Shown in pieces: positions 37,604-47,805 of a stretch of 64,000 bases of DNA (positions are counted from its first letter, which is position 1; every line of letters begins with the position of its first letter). Made by a program: the position numbers and the translations under genes. The notes under the pieces were generated by a model. It was not told where the DNA came from. It saw only the letters and a list, made by a program, of their open reading frames with translations, and did no database searches. Source of the DNA: Clostridium sp. (GTDB lineage Bacteria > Bacillota > Clostridia > Clostridiales > Clostridiaceae); contig NZ_JAPFDR010000009.1 in NCBI RefSeq assembly GCF_026168755.1, positions 28,466 to 92,465 of the forward strand, written 5' to 3'.

Positions 37604-38353
37604 TTATTGGACTGGCTTTAATGCTGCTGATACTAAAGTTCTTGCATCATCAAATTCATAACTACACGTTACCATTGTTATTAAGCTACTAATTCCCTCT
37701 TCACCTACTATATCCTCTGCCTTTATATCCCTATAAAATATTGATTTTTCTTTGACTCTTTCTATATATCTATTCATTTCATCTTCATTATCAAAATCAA
37801 AAATAATTTCTGCCCCATCTGCTGGAACAACATTTACTGCAAATATTTCATATACATACTGCATTCCATCTTTGACTAAAACTATTTCTGAATTTTCATT
37901 AAAGTAAGCTTCATCTTTAAGTTTTATAAGATCAGCAAACATGCTTCCATCTGCCATATGATGACCAAATATCCATAAGTTATTATCATTTTCTATATCA
38001 TTTCTATAATCAATAAATATACTGCCTGGATAATAATAATTTCCATCAAAGTCAGCATATAAATAAAAATCATTATCTTCACCTTGAAGAACTGGATAAT
38101 TAATATTTGTTTCATCCATCTTAATCCACATTCTATAATCACTGTTTTTTTCTTTTAAAGTATTTTCATTTGCTAAAATTTCTTCATTGACTATTCTTTT
38201 TGGATTTATTTCTGATTCTACTACAGACGGGGTAAAAAGCATAACTTCAACTTCACTTATTGCTTTCTCTCCATATTCATATAGCTTATATCCACTAAAT
38301 GCTATTCCTCCAATAATAATCATAGTTAGTATTGTTATAAATAATCTTTTCAT
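37604..38353 (-). CDS. srtB: Class B sortase
   Basis: Transpeptidase that cuts a sorting motif and links the protein to peptidoglycan or to another subunit. 249 residues with an N-terminal membrane helix (about 6-23). The catalytic His is in IFGHHMADGSMF, the Cys at 230 in TMVTCSYEF, and the Arg at 238 in DARTLV. The spacing and the TCSYEF context fit class B. Class B sortases usually recognise NPxTx-type signals, and in clostridia sometimes xPxTG. The only sorting signal seen here is LPQTG in the surface protein 6 kb away, so the pairing is uncertain. It sits behind the response-regulator gene. Confidence 0.92.
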   Translation of the reverse strand: MKRLFITILTMIIIGGIAFSGYKLYEYGEKAISEVEVMLFTPSVVESEINPKRIVNEEILANENTLKEKNSDYRMWIKMDETNINYPVLQGEDNDFYLYADFDGNYYYPGSIFIDYRNDIENDNNLWIFGHHMADGSMFADLIKLKDEAYFNENSEIVLVKDGMQYVYEIFAVNVVPADGAEIIFDFDNEDEMNRYIERVKEKSIFYRDIKAEDIVGEEGISSLITMVTCSYEFDDARTLVSAALKPVQ

Positions 38354-38529
38354 ATTTCCCTCCTACACTCCCCTTTTTAATAATACCACTTTCTCTTTTG
38401 TTAAATATTCCCACATTTTAATTATATACATTTCTTTCTATATTTTAAATAACTTCTTCTATACTTCTTGAGATAAATTCAACATTGACATAAAGTTCAT
38501 AAGTAAATATAATTCTATTAATATAATTA

Positions 38530-39231
38530 TTAATCCTTAAGCTTAAATCCAATTCCCCATACTGTTTGTATATATTCATTATCCTTATCAACTTTTGAAA
38601 GCTTAGATCTTAAATTGCTTACATGAACATTAACAGTATTATCATCTCCCATAAAATCATCCTTCCAAACAGACTCAAAAAGATTCGCCCTAGTAAATAC
38701 CTTATTTGGATTAGTAATTAATAATTCTAATATATCAAATTCTCTAACAGTTAAAATTACTTCTTTTCCATTAACATGTACCTGTCTACCATCAATATCT
38801 AATTCTAAATTTTTATGAATTGATTTATTGCTAATACTGTTTTTGCTAGAAAACTTAGTATACCTTCTTAATTGAGCCTCAACTCTAGCTAATACTTCAT
38901 TAATATCAAAGGGTTTACTTATAAAATCATCAGCTCCCATTCTAAGTACTGATATTTTATCTTCAGCACTAGTTTTAGCCGAAGCAACTATTATTGGCAT
39001 AACATGCTTTTTCCTTATTTCAGTTAATAGCTCTTCTCCAGATACTCCTGGTAACATTAAATCTAAAATTATAAGATCATATTCAAATTGTTCTATACAC
39101 ATCTTTGCCTCTGAACCTGAATAAGCACCCCTAACTTCATATCCATTTTGAATTAACATTTTGCATAAAAGTCCATTAATATCCCAATCATCTTCAACTA
39201 CTAATATTTTTTTATTTAAATCCATATTCAC
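38530..39231 (-). CDS. OmpR-family response regulator
   Basis: 233 residues: an N-terminal receiver with the phosphoacceptor Asp in LIILDLMLPG and the conserved Lys in FISKPFD. The C-terminal winged helix (EFDILELLITNPNKVFTR, VNVHVSNLRSKL) binds DNA. The nearest kinase on the same strand is at 32022-32912, beyond the sortase and the four ABC genes. The set looks like a resistance or surface-stress operon whose two-component genes lie at its two ends. Confidence 0.94.
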   Translation of the reverse strand: MNMDLNKKILVVEDDWDINGLLCKMLIQNGYEVRGAYSGSEAKMCIEQFEYDLIILDLMLPGVSGEELLTEIRKKHVMPIIVASAKTSAEDKISVLRMGADDFISKPFDINEVLARVEAQLRRYTKFSSKNSISNKSIHKNLELDIDGRQVHVNGKEVILTVREFDILELLITNPNKVFTRANLFESVWKDDFMGDDNTVNVHVSNLRSKLSKVDKDNEYIQTVWGIGFKLKD

Positions 39232-39294
39232 CTTCTCCTCTATATTAACAACTGTATAAATTATAGCAATTTTTAAACTAATTAGTTTATACTT

Positions 39295-39337
39295 TAAAAA
39301 AAAACTGACTCCTACTTTAAAATATAGGAATCAGTTA
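39295..39337 (-). terminator. Terminator of uvrB
   Basis: Minus-strand stem AACTGATTCCTA against TAGGAGTCAGTT (one wobble) followed by nine T. It lies about 175 nt after the uvrB stop. Confidence 0.88.
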
Positions 39338-39511
39338 ATTCATTTTATATTTATGTGCTATAAATTTTCAGTATGAATGTATATACTTAATTACTTATAT
39401 ACATTTAATTTCAAAACTATTCGTCTTTTATTATACCATAACCCATTGTAATTTAATTATCATAGTTATAAATGATATACATTAAAATATTTAATATCAT
39501 TTCCAAGGAAA

Positions 39512-41482
39512 TTATTCATCTTTAAGTTTACTAATCATATCTCTAAGTTCTGCTGCTCTTTCAAACTGAAGATTCTTAGCTGCATCTTTCATTTCTTCTG
39601 TGTATTGTTTAATTAACTTCTTCTTATCTTTAGCAGTTAACTCAACAGCTTCCTCTACATTATAGTCAGCAGATTCTTCTGCAACCTTTGTTGCTTCAAT
39701 TACAGCTCTTACATCCTTAATAATAGTTTTAGGTATAATTCCATGCTCTTCATTATACTGCATTTGAATTTCCCTTCTTCTATTAGTTTCCTTAATTGCT
39801 CTATCCATGGATCCAGTGATTTTATCTGCATACATTATAACCTTGCTTTCAGAGTTTCTTGCAGCTCTCCCTATAGTTTGAATCATTGAAGTTTCAGAAC
39901 GTAAGAATCCTTCCTTATCTGCATCTAAAATTGCAACTAGTGCAACTTCAGGAATATCCAGTCCTTCTCTTAATAGATTTATTCCTACAAGAACATCAAA
40001 CTCTCCTAATCTTAAATCTCTTATTATTTCCATTCTTTCAATGGTTTTTATGTCTGAATGCATATATGTAGTTTTAACTCCTAATTCAGTTAAATACTTA
40101 GTTAAATCTTCTGCCATTCTCTTAGTTAAAGTTGTTACTAAAGTTCTAAATCCTCTTTCTGTTGTTTTTAATATTTCAGCATAAAGATCATCTATTTGAC
40201 CTGTTACTGGCCTTATTTCAACTACTGGATCTAATAATCCTGTTGGTCTAATTATTTGTTCTGCTATATTAGTTGAATGATCTAATTCATACTGAGCTGG
40301 AGTAGCTGATACAAAAACAACTTGATTTACCCTTTTTTCAAACTCAGTAAATTTTAATGGTCTATTATCATAAGCACATGGAAGTCTGAATCCATACTCA
40401 ACTAATGTATCTTTTCTTGATCTATCACCTGCATACATTGCTCTACATTGTGGTAATGTAACATGACTTTCATCTATAAACATCAAATAATCATCTGGAA
40501 AATAATCTAATAATGTCTTAGGCGGAGTACCTGGTGCTCTTCCATCTAATACTCTTGAATAATTTTCTATCCCACTACAATATCCCATTTCTTTAATCAT
40601 TTCTATATCATAATTAGTTCTTTGTCTTAGTCTCTGAGCTTCTAACAACTTATCTTGTGATGTTAACTCTCTTAATCTATCTTCAAGCTCATCTTCTATC
40701 TCTTTTATTGCCTTATCTAAAGTTTCTTGTGATGCAGCAAAGTGAGATGCTGGGAATATAGCAACATGCTCTCTTTCCCCTAATATCTTTCCCGTTAAAA
40801 CATCAAACTCTCTTATCCTATCTATTTCATCACCAAAGAATTCAATTCTAATTCCTTTTGTAGAAGATGAAGCTGGAATAATATCTAAAGAATCTCCTCT
40901 CACTCTAAAAGTACCTCTCGAAAAATCAATATCATTTCTCTCATATTGAATTTCTATAAGCTTCTTTATTATCTCATCCCTATCTTTCTCCATACCTACT
41001 CTTAAAGAAATAGTAAGTTTTTTATATTCATCTGGGTTACCTAATCCATAAATGCAAGAAACTGAAGCTACTATTATTACATCTCTTCTTTAAAATAATG
41101 CTGATGTAGCAGAGTGTCTTAACTTATCTATTTCATCATTTATAGATGCATCTTTTTCAATAAATGTATCAGTTTGAGGAACATATGCCTCTGGTTGATA
41201 ATAATCATAATAAGAAACAAAATATTCAACTATATTATCTGGGAAAAATTCCTTAAACTCAGAACATAATTGTGCTGCTAAAGTTTTATTATGTGCTAAA
41301 ACTATAGTTGGCTTTTGAACCTTTTCAATTATATTTGCCATGGTGTATGTTTTCCCTGAACCTGTTACTCCTAAAAGAGTTTGATATTTCTCACTATTCT
41401 TTATACCATTTGCTAAACTTTCAATTGCCTTTGGTTGATCTCCTGTTGGTTTAAATTTAGAATTAATCTTAAATTCTCCCAT
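39512..41482 (-). pseudogene. uvrB: Excinuclease ABC subunit B with an in-frame stop codon
   Basis: UvrB verifies damage and recruits UvrC. The reading frame is uvrB-like from 41482 to 39512 (656 codons) but has TAA at 41092-41090, codon 131. The sequence reads [21 protein letters not shown], where the family has [15 protein letters not shown] single G-to-T change of GAA to TAA explains it, with no frameshift. Before the stop are Walker A (GVTGSGKT) and the [12 protein letters not shown] hairpin. After it come [17 protein letters not shown] and the C-terminal UVR domain ([13 protein letters not shown]). A restart at ATG 40993 would lack Walker A, so no functional UvrB is expected. A sequencing error is the main alternative. 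Confidence 0.9.
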
Positions 41483-41509
41483 ATACTCACCTCCAAATTA
41501 TTACTTATT

Positions 41510-41545
41510 AATAAAATAGAGACTAACATCTAAGCTAATCTCTAC
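41510..41545 (-). terminator. Terminator-like hairpin between the PDZ gene and uvrB
   Basis: Minus-strand stem TAGAGATTAG against TTAGTCTCTA followed by TTTTATT. It overlaps the stop codon of the PDZ gene, about 30 nt before the uvrB start. Confidence 0.75.
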
Positions 41546-42810
41546 TTTTTATTCTTAAGCTCATTTATTATATTTTTTAAATCATCTGGTTTTATTTCAA
41601 ACATATCTTCCCTTTTAACCATTTTAGGAACTAACAGAAGACCTAACCTTTTATTTCTAGGTTGTACAACATATTCTAATACTTGTCCCGAATTATTTTT
41701 AACCTTAATTGGAACTTTAAGTATACTGTCTCTAGCGGCTTTAAAAATATCTCCTTCTGATTTAATATTTTGTCCATTAATTTCTATTATTTTATCTCCA
41801 CGTTTAATTCCTACTTCGTATGCTGGTGAATTAGGTGTAACTTCAAGAACCATTATTCCTTCATCATCACTTACATATAAGCATTCACCTTTCTTTTCAA
41901 CTCTATACTCATATCTCATTATTATTTCAAAAGCTAATGGTGCATATATTATAGCTATTATTTGCCCTAATATATGAATACTAGCTAACTGTGCAATTAA
42001 AGAAACTGATATACCATATATTAAAATAGCAATACCACATCTTAATGACTTAGTTTTCTTCTCTTGAGTAAATGTAACATTACTATAGCCCATTATTCCA
42101 TACAAAGGAATACTTGCTATCATTGCAGTAGCCAATAAAGATAACACTGCTTTATTATTTATAATAGGCCACCATGATGCTACATTGGAATAAATTGAAT
42201 CTTCACCTGCTACACTATTAGTAAAAACCATCAGTATTGCAACAGGTATCGGCCAATATCTATTAAATGAAAATCCTCCAACTATTTTATCATCTTTTTT
42301 TGTAAATACAGGTATTGCTCCTCTACTTCCATCAAATATAATTAAAAATCCTTCTAATATGTATATTACTCCTACTAAAGTCATCAGTGATAATATATCA
42401 GTATTTAAAAATAGTTTCATTTCAGTTATATTACTTATAAACTTTAAAACAACTCCTATAGCACCTAATATAGATGCCGAGTATGCATATGATATATATT
42501 TCTTTTTATAGAATAAAGATAATATTGATATCATAAATATAAACTCTATTCCTGAATTTTCACTAAATGTAACTCCAAGTACAGATAATATTACACTTCC
42601 AATTGCACCTGCTAATATTCCTAATACAATTTGAGATAATGTAAGTTCTAGAGGGGTATTTAACCCCCCTCCTAATGTCATTTTTTGAATAGAAACTATT
42701 CTAACATTTTTAAAATAAAATATTATCCCAAACACTAAAAGCATAACTAAATGCATTGGCTCAATTATTGCTGTTGCTACAGACTTTAAACTATGAATTA
42801 TTAAATCCAT
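41542..42810 (-). CDS. PDZ-domain membrane protein, MinJ-like
   Basis: 422 residues: about eight or more hydrophobic segments in the first 300, then a PDZ domain (about 315-395; VTPNSPAYEVGIKRGDKIIEINGQ). This is the architecture of MinJ (YvjD) of Bacillus, which links DivIVA and MinD at cell poles and division sites. The order ftsE-ftsX-ctp-this gene-uvrB is the Bacillus order too, which supports the call. Sequence identity to MinJ cannot be judged here. Confidence 0.8.
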   Translation of the reverse strand: MDLIIHSLKSVATAIIEPMHLVMLLVFGIIFYFKNVRIVSIQKMTLGGGLNTPLELTLSQIVLGILAGAIGSVILSVLGVTFSENSGIEFIFMISILSLFYKKKYISYAYSASILGAIGVVLKFISNITEMKLFLNTDILSLMTLVGVIYILEGFLIIFDGSRGAIPVFTKKDDKIVGGFSFNRYWPIPVAILMVFTNSVAGEDSIYSNVASWWPIINNKAVLSLLATAMIASIPLYGIMGYSNVTFTQEKKTKSLRCGIAILIYGISVSLIAQLASIHILGQIIAIIYAPLAFEIIMRYEYRVEKKGECLYVSDDEGIMVLEVTPNSPAYEVGIKRGDKIIEINGQNIKSEGDIFKAARDSILKVPIKVKNNSGQVLEYVVQPRNKRLGLLLVPKMVKREDMFEIKPDDLKNIINELKNKK

Positions 42811-42824
42811 TCTGAGCCTCCTAA

Positions 42825-44090
42825 TTAATTCTTCTCTCTTACTACCTCTAAAGCTTTTTGAAATTGTGGATCAATACTTCTATCATAATCCATTTTTAAT
42901 ACTTCTTGTGGAATTTCTACAACTACATTTGGCTCTATTCCTGTACCATGAATATTTTCACCATTTGGTGTATAATACTTAGATGTTGTAACTTTAAGTC
43001 CTCCCATATCATTAGGTAAAACCTTAAGTTGTTGTACTATACCTTTACCAAAAGTCGTTGTTCCAATTATTGTTGCAGCTTCATGATCTCTTAAAGCTCC
43101 AGTTACAACTTCTGAAGCACTAGCACTTCCACCATCAACAAGTACTACTAATGGCATTCCAATAGCATCTCCTCCTATTGAGTTTGATATTACCTTCTTG
43201 TTATACTTGTCAATTGTATAAGTAACTACTTCTCCTTTAGGAATAAAATTAGAAGCTATTTCAACACATTCATTTAAGTATCCACCTGGGTTTCCTCTTA
43301 AATCTAATATTAGTTTTTTCATTCCTTGCTGTTTTAATTCATTTAATTTTTCACTAAACTTATCACTTACTTCTTCATCACTAAAAGTTGTTATTTGAAT
43401 ATATCCTATTCCATCTTCTAGCATCTCACCTTTTACTGATTCAGTCTTTATTTCAGCTCTTACTATTTCAACTTCAAAAGGTTCCTCTACACCTTCACGC
43501 TTAATGGTTAGGGTAACTGGAATACCTTCTTTTCCTCTAACCCTAGAAACAACGGCTTCTGTATTTAAATCTGTAGCTTCATAATCATCGACTTTTAATA
43601 TTATATCTCCAGCCTTTAATCCTGATTTTTCTGCTGGTGATCCTTCAACTGGAGCTATTATAGTTATATTATCATCCCTAACTCCTAATTGAGCTCCTAT
43701 TCCATAAAAGCTTCCTTGGCTTGATTCCATAAATGTTGTAAATTCCTCTTTATCCATATAAACAGTATATGGATCTCCTATAGATTCAGCCATACCTTTC
43801 ATGGCACCTTCTAAAAGCTTCTCATCATCTATCTCTCCATCATACATTGAAAATAACATACTTCTTAGATTAAATAAGTTAGAATATTTTTCAGCATCTT
43901 GAATATCTTCTAAATCAGCAACAGCATTTTTAGGTACTGATCCCATTATTAACCCTTTAGTAGCAAGTGTATTTCCTAGATAAAACACCCCTCCATATGT
44001 TGTTAATAATACCACTAATAAAATTAAGTATTTAAATACCTTCCTTCCAGTTTTTCTAGGCTTTTTCCCTTCTTCATTAAAATTCTCCAT
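42825..44090 (-). CDS. S41-family C-terminal processing peptidase
   Basis: Periplasm-side (outer-face) serine protease of the CtpA/CtpB type. 421 residues with an N-terminal signal anchor (about 20-42). A PDZ domain follows at about 115-195 (GSPAEKSGLKAGDIILKV). The S41 catalytic Ser is in GGSASASEV and the Lys in TTFGKGIVQ. In Bacillus CtpB cleaves SpoIVFA during sporulation. It lies 15 nt upstream of the MinJ-like gene and is probably co-transcribed. Confidence 0.92.
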   Translation of the reverse strand: MENFNEEGKKPRKTGRKVFKYLILLVVLLTTYGGVFYLGNTLATKGLIMGSVPKNAVADLEDIQDAEKYSNLFNLRSMLFSMYDGEIDDEKLLEGAMKGMAESIGDPYTVYMDKEEFTTFMESSQGSFYGIGAQLGVRDDNITIIAPVEGSPAEKSGLKAGDIILKVDDYEATDLNTEAVVSRVRGKEGIPVTLTIKREGVEEPFEVEIVRAEIKTESVKGEMLEDGIGYIQITTFSDEEVSDKFSEKLNELKQQGMKKLILDLRGNPGGYLNECVEIASNFIPKGEVVTYTIDKYNKKVISNSIGGDAIGMPLVVLVDGGSASASEVVTGALRDHEAATIIGTTTFGKGIVQQLKVLPNDMGGLKVTTSKYYTPNGENIHGTGIEPNVVVEIPQEVLKMDYDRSIDPQFQKALEVVREKN

Positions 44091-44146
44091 AAATACTCCT
44101 TCCTTTTTTATAAAACAACTTAATTATTTTAAATATCCCTTTATTC

Positions 44147-44192
44147 ACTTAAAACTACAACCCAGAACCAAAGTAATGAGTTGTAGTTTTAA
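44147..44192 (-). terminator. Hairpin between ftsX and the peptidase gene
   Basis: AAAACTACAAC (44151-44161) pairs perfectly with GTTGTAGTTTT (44180-44190). The run of T after it is weak, so it may only attenuate. Confidence 0.6.
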
Positions 44193-44242
44193 AATAATTC
44201 TATATATATTTTTATTTTTGCCTATTTAACAAATTCTATATA

Positions 44243-45133
44243 CTAAACAACTAAGAATTTTCTTAATGCAAATATACTTCCTATTGCTCCAACTACTATA
44301 CCGCCTCCAACAAAGGAAGCTAATAAAGTTGTTAAAACAAATTGAGGTTGTACTAAGTTTACTATAAACATAGATGAAACAATCCACTTAAATATTCCAC
44401 TATATGCAAAGTATAATACTATACTTGATGCTAATGAACCCATTGCACCAATTATTACCCCTTCAATAACAAAGGGCCATCTAATAAACCAATCTGTTGC
44501 ACCAACAAACTTCATTATTCCAACTTCTCTTCTTCTTGAATACACTGTAAGCTTTATTGTATTCATTATTAAAAATACTGATACACCTATAAATACTGCA
44601 AATAATCCTATTCCTACTATTTGAACTATATTAACAAACTTACTTATTGTGTTAATTACATCTTGTTGATTCCCTATTCCTTCAACACCAGTCATACTTT
44701 CTACTGATTTAGCAACTTCATCAGCATATAAAGGATCTTTTAAGTTAACTATAAATGAACTTGGTAATGGATTATTAGTTAAATCATAACCTTCTAGTAA
44801 TCCGGCATTACTTCCTAAGTTTTCTTTTAAATTTAAAAATGCTTCATCTTTAGATTCATATGTAACTTCACTAACTTGTTGATTTTCCATCAATTTAAGT
44901 TCTATTTCTTTTTGATCAACTAATTTTATGTCTTCATTTAAATATACTTGAATTTGAATTTTAGATGCTACATCCTCAATACTTTTATTAAAATTTAATG
45001 CTAATAGAGTAAATGTACCAAATACGAAAAAAGTTATTAATACAGTTATCATAGCAGCAATACTAATTGTCCTATTTCTTTTTATGCTTTTTAAAGCATC
45101 TACTATAAAATAATTTAACGTGCTAATTTTCAT
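44243..45133 (-). CDS. ftsX: Cell-division ABC transporter permease FtsX
   Basis: 296 residues from the ATG at 45133, where AAAGGGGATG lies upstream. One helix near residue 25, a large extracellular loop (about 50-165), and three C-terminal helices make the FtsX topology. FtsEX does not transport; it relays ATP hydrolysis to a peptidoglycan hydrolase outside the cell. In Firmicutes the target is CwlO or PcsB, and a PcsB/CwlO-like hydrolase is encoded at 59365-60588. It overlaps ftsE by 11 nt. Confidence 0.95.
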   Translation of the reverse strand: MKISTLNYFIVDALKSIKRNRTISIAAMITVLITFFVFGTFTLLALNFNKSIEDVASKIQIQVYLNEDIKLVDQKEIELKLMENQQVSEVTYESKDEAFLNLKENLGSNAGLLEGYDLTNNPLPSSFIVNLKDPLYADEVAKSVESMTGVEGIGNQQDVINTISKFVNIVQIVGIGLFAVFIGVSVFLIMNTIKLTVYSRRREVGIMKFVGATDWFIRWPFVIEGVIIGAMGSLASSIVLYFAYSGIFKWIVSSMFIVNLVQPQFVLTTLLASFVGGGIVVGAIGSIFALRKFLVV

Positions 45134-45809
45134 TTTCGTACATCCCCTTTCTATCATCTCTTACAACCATTCCCTTATCAATAGCTATAACTCTCTTTTG
45201 CATATTATCTACTATGTCTTTTGCATGAGTTGCCATTAATATAGTTGTTCCTGATCTATTTATATCTTCTAATAATTCCATTATTTCTTTTGCTGTCTCT
45301 GGGTCTAAGTTACCTGTAGGCTCATCAGCTATTAAAACTGATGGGTTATTAACTATTGCTCTTGCTAAAGATACTCTTTGCTGTTCTCCTCCTGATAACT
45401 CATTAGGAAACATTTTGTACTTATGAGATAAACCTACTAAAGATAATACCATAGGCACTCTCCTTCTTATTTCTTTTTGAGATGCCTCTACTACTCTCAT
45501 TGCAAATGCAACATTTTCATATACATTTAAAGTAGGTATTAATCTAAAGTCTTGGAATACCATTCCGATTTTTCTTCTATAATATGGTATATGTTTTCTA
45601 GTTACCTTAGATAACTCCTTATCAGCTACTACAATCTCCCCCATGGTTGGATCCACTTCTTTTAATAGCATTTTTATAAAAGTAGACTTACCTGCACCAG
45701 ATGGCCCAACTAAGAAAACAAAATCCCCTGAATCTATCTTTATATTTACATTTGATAACGCTTTAACATTATTATCATATATCTTGGACACGTCCTTAAA
45801 TTCTATCAT
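45123..45809 (-). CDS. ftsE: Cell-division ATP-binding protein FtsE
   Basis: 228 residues from the ATG at 45809 (AAGAGGTG 6 nt upstream). Walker A GPSGAGKST, signature LSGGEQQRVSLA, Walker B VLIADEPTGNLDP, switch His in MATHAKD. It drives FtsX, and the two genes overlap. Confidence 0.96.
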   Translation of the reverse strand: MIEFKDVSKIYDNNVKALSNVNIKIDSGDFVFLVGPSGAGKSTFIKMLLKEVDPTMGEIVVADKELSKVTRKHIPYYRRKIGMVFQDFRLIPTLNVYENVAFAMRVVEASQKEIRRRVPMVLSLVGLSHKYKMFPNELSGGEQQRVSLARAIVNNPSVLIADEPTGNLDPETAKEIMELLEDINRSGTTILMATHAKDIVDNMQKRVIAIDKGMVVRDDRKGMYENEN

Positions 45810-45917
45810 AAATAACACCTCTTACAACTTTAACTTTAAAAACTATAAAGCCATTATATCATACTAAAAACTAGAATACCAATATTAAAGGTCTATTTAC
45901 CTCATTTTACTATATTT

Positions 45918-46757
45918 TTATTGAAAGTCTGTAAATCCTTTTCCTAATACTTCTGTTGATTCATTAACAGTTAAAAAGGCATCTGGATCTATTTCTTTTA
46001 CATCTTTTTTTAAAGCTATAAACTCACTTGAACTTAATACTGTGTATATTATTTTTACATCACTTCCAGTATATCCGCCATTTCCATTAAGTACTGTACA
46101 CCCTCTATCAATTTTTTTAATTATGTGATTAACTATCTCTTTCTCTTTTGATGTTATTATAAATACTTGCTTACAACTATTAAATCCATCTATAAATTTA
46201 TCTATAACTAAACCTATTAAAATAACACTAAAGAATCCAAATAATCCTTTATCTACACCAAATACACTGATTGCCAATATACAAACAGATGAATCTGTAA
46301 GCAATACAGATATTCCTATTCCAATTGGGGTAAATTTACTAATAATAGCTGCTATAATACTAGTTCCACCTGTAGATGCACCTTGATGAAAAACAATAGC
46401 TGCCCCCATTCCTAAAATTATTGATCCAAAAAAACTAGCTAAAAACATATTTTCAGTTAAAATCCCTGGGGTAAAAAACTTTTCAATTATCCACATAAAT
46501 ACTGAAAGCATTATTGTTGCATAAATACTTTTTGCTCCAAAAGATTTTCCCAAAACAAGAAATGCTAATATAAAAAGGAAAACATTAAGAACCAATACAA
46601 CTATACTAGTATCTAATCCTATTAATTTATTTATTACTAATCCTATACCAGATACTCCCCCTGCTGCAATATCTGCTGGAAAGAAAAAATACTCTAATGC
46701 TATTGCTGTTAATGCTATCCCTATTGTCGTTAATAAATATTCTTTAATCTTTTGCAT
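45918..46757 (-). CDS. YitT family membrane protein (DUF2179)
   Basis: 279 residues: five or six membrane helices (YitT_membrane), then a cytoplasmic C-terminal DUF2179 domain of about 80 residues (RGCTVLNGNGGYTG). Function unknown in general. It is about 25 nt from a paralogue of the same length, so the two arose by tandem duplication and are probably co-transcribed. Confidence 0.9.
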   Translation of the reverse strand: MQKIKEYLLTTIGIALTAIALEYFFFPADIAAGGVSGIGLVINKLIGLDTSIVVLVLNVFLFILAFLVLGKSFGAKSIYATIMLSVFMWIIEKFFTPGILTENMFLASFFGSIILGMGAAIVFHQGASTGGTSIIAAIISKFTPIGIGISVLLTDSSVCILAISVFGVDKGLFGFFSVILIGLVIDKFIDGFNSCKQVFIITSKEKEIVNHIIKKIDRGCTVLNGNGGYTGSDVKIIYTVLSSSEFIALKKDVKEIDPDAFLTVNESTEVLGKGFTDFQ

Positions 46758-46780
46758 AATTATCTCCTATCTTCCATTTT

Positions 46781-47632
46781 TTAATCTTCATCTATCCACT
46801 TAAATCCTTCTCCCATAACCTCATGGACCTCTCCAACTGTAATAAATGCATTTTTATCAATACTGCTAATATGATTTTTTAGTTTTATAAACTCACTTCT
46901 ATCCAATACTGTATATAATAGTGATGTATCTTTACCAGTAAAACCACCTATACCTTTTATAAATGTGCATCCTCTTTCTAAATCATTTAAGATATATTCA
47001 CTTATTTCTTTATTTCTATGACTTATTATTGTAATTTCACTTTTAACTTTAAAACCAGCTATTATCTTATCTATAACAACACCATTTACTATAACAGCTA
47101 ATAATCCATAAAGTCCTATATTTATACCAAATGTTATTGCCCCTAATAGAGTAACTAAAAAATCAACCATAAGCAATGATTTTCCTATATTAAAATGAAA
47201 AAATTTATTTAATATCTTAGCTATTATATCTGTTCCTCCACTTGATGCATTAGCATTAAATACTATTGCCATTCCTAATGCTGCTATTAATGTCCCAAAT
47301 ATAGTAGCTAACATTAAATCATTTGTTATGGTAAACGGGAAAAACTTTTGCATTATCCACATAGATGTCGATAATAAAAGACTACAATATATACTTTTAG
47401 CTCCAAACTTAGGTCCTATTGCTATTAATGCAATCACAAATAAAGTAGCATCCATAATAAGCACAAGTGGTCCAATTGATATAAATGGTATATAGTGATT
47501 TATAACAATTGCTAAACCAGTTATTCCTCCAGCCGCAATATTATTAGGTTCAAAGAAATATACAACTGATATTGCAACTAAAAGTATTCCAATAGTTATT
47601 AATAAAAAATCCTTAAAATTATCTTTTCTCAT
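46781..47632 (-). CDS. YitT family membrane protein (DUF2179), tandem paralogue
   Basis: 283 residues with the same layout as its neighbour: AAGGITGLAIVINHYIP in the first membrane part and RGCTFIKGIGGFTGKD in the C-terminal domain. The two proteins are clearly related but well diverged, so the duplication is old. It is the first gene of the pair. Confidence 0.9.
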   Translation of the reverse strand: MRKDNFKDFLLITIGILLVAISVVYFFEPNNIAAGGITGLAIVINHYIPFISIGPLVLIMDATLFVIALIAIGPKFGAKSIYCSLLLSTSMWIMQKFFPFTITNDLMLATIFGTLIAALGMAIVFNANASSGGTDIIAKILNKFFHFNIGKSLLMVDFLVTLLGAITFGINIGLYGLLAVIVNGVVIDKIIAGFKVKSEITIISHRNKEISEYILNDLERGCTFIKGIGGFTGKDTSLLYTVLDRSEFIKLKNHISSIDKNAFITVGEVHEVMGEGFKWIDED

Positions 47633-47740
47633 AAAAATACTCCTTACACATTTAAACTATTTGTATTATTTTCCCTCACTCTACTTTTTTTATCCCAAAT
47701 GATTTAATACACGTCACCATTATATACCTTTTTTAGCAAC

Positions 47741-47773
47741 AAAAAAACTGCGATTTTTTTATCGCAGTTTTTA
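47741..47773 (-). terminator. Terminator of the transketolase genes
   Basis: Stem AACTGCGAT/ATCGCAGTT with a T-rich loop and T-runs on both sides, so it could act in either direction. Confidence 0.9.
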
Positions 47774-47805
47774 GGTGGTAAAATAGCTGTTTTGTGGTTT
47801 ATAAT

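Noticed and set aside
39512..40993. A separate short uvrB-like gene starting at ATG 40993
   Set aside because: It begins in the middle of the UvrB fold with no ribosome site suited to it, and the frame continues unbroken upstream to the TAA. It is the rear part of one broken gene.
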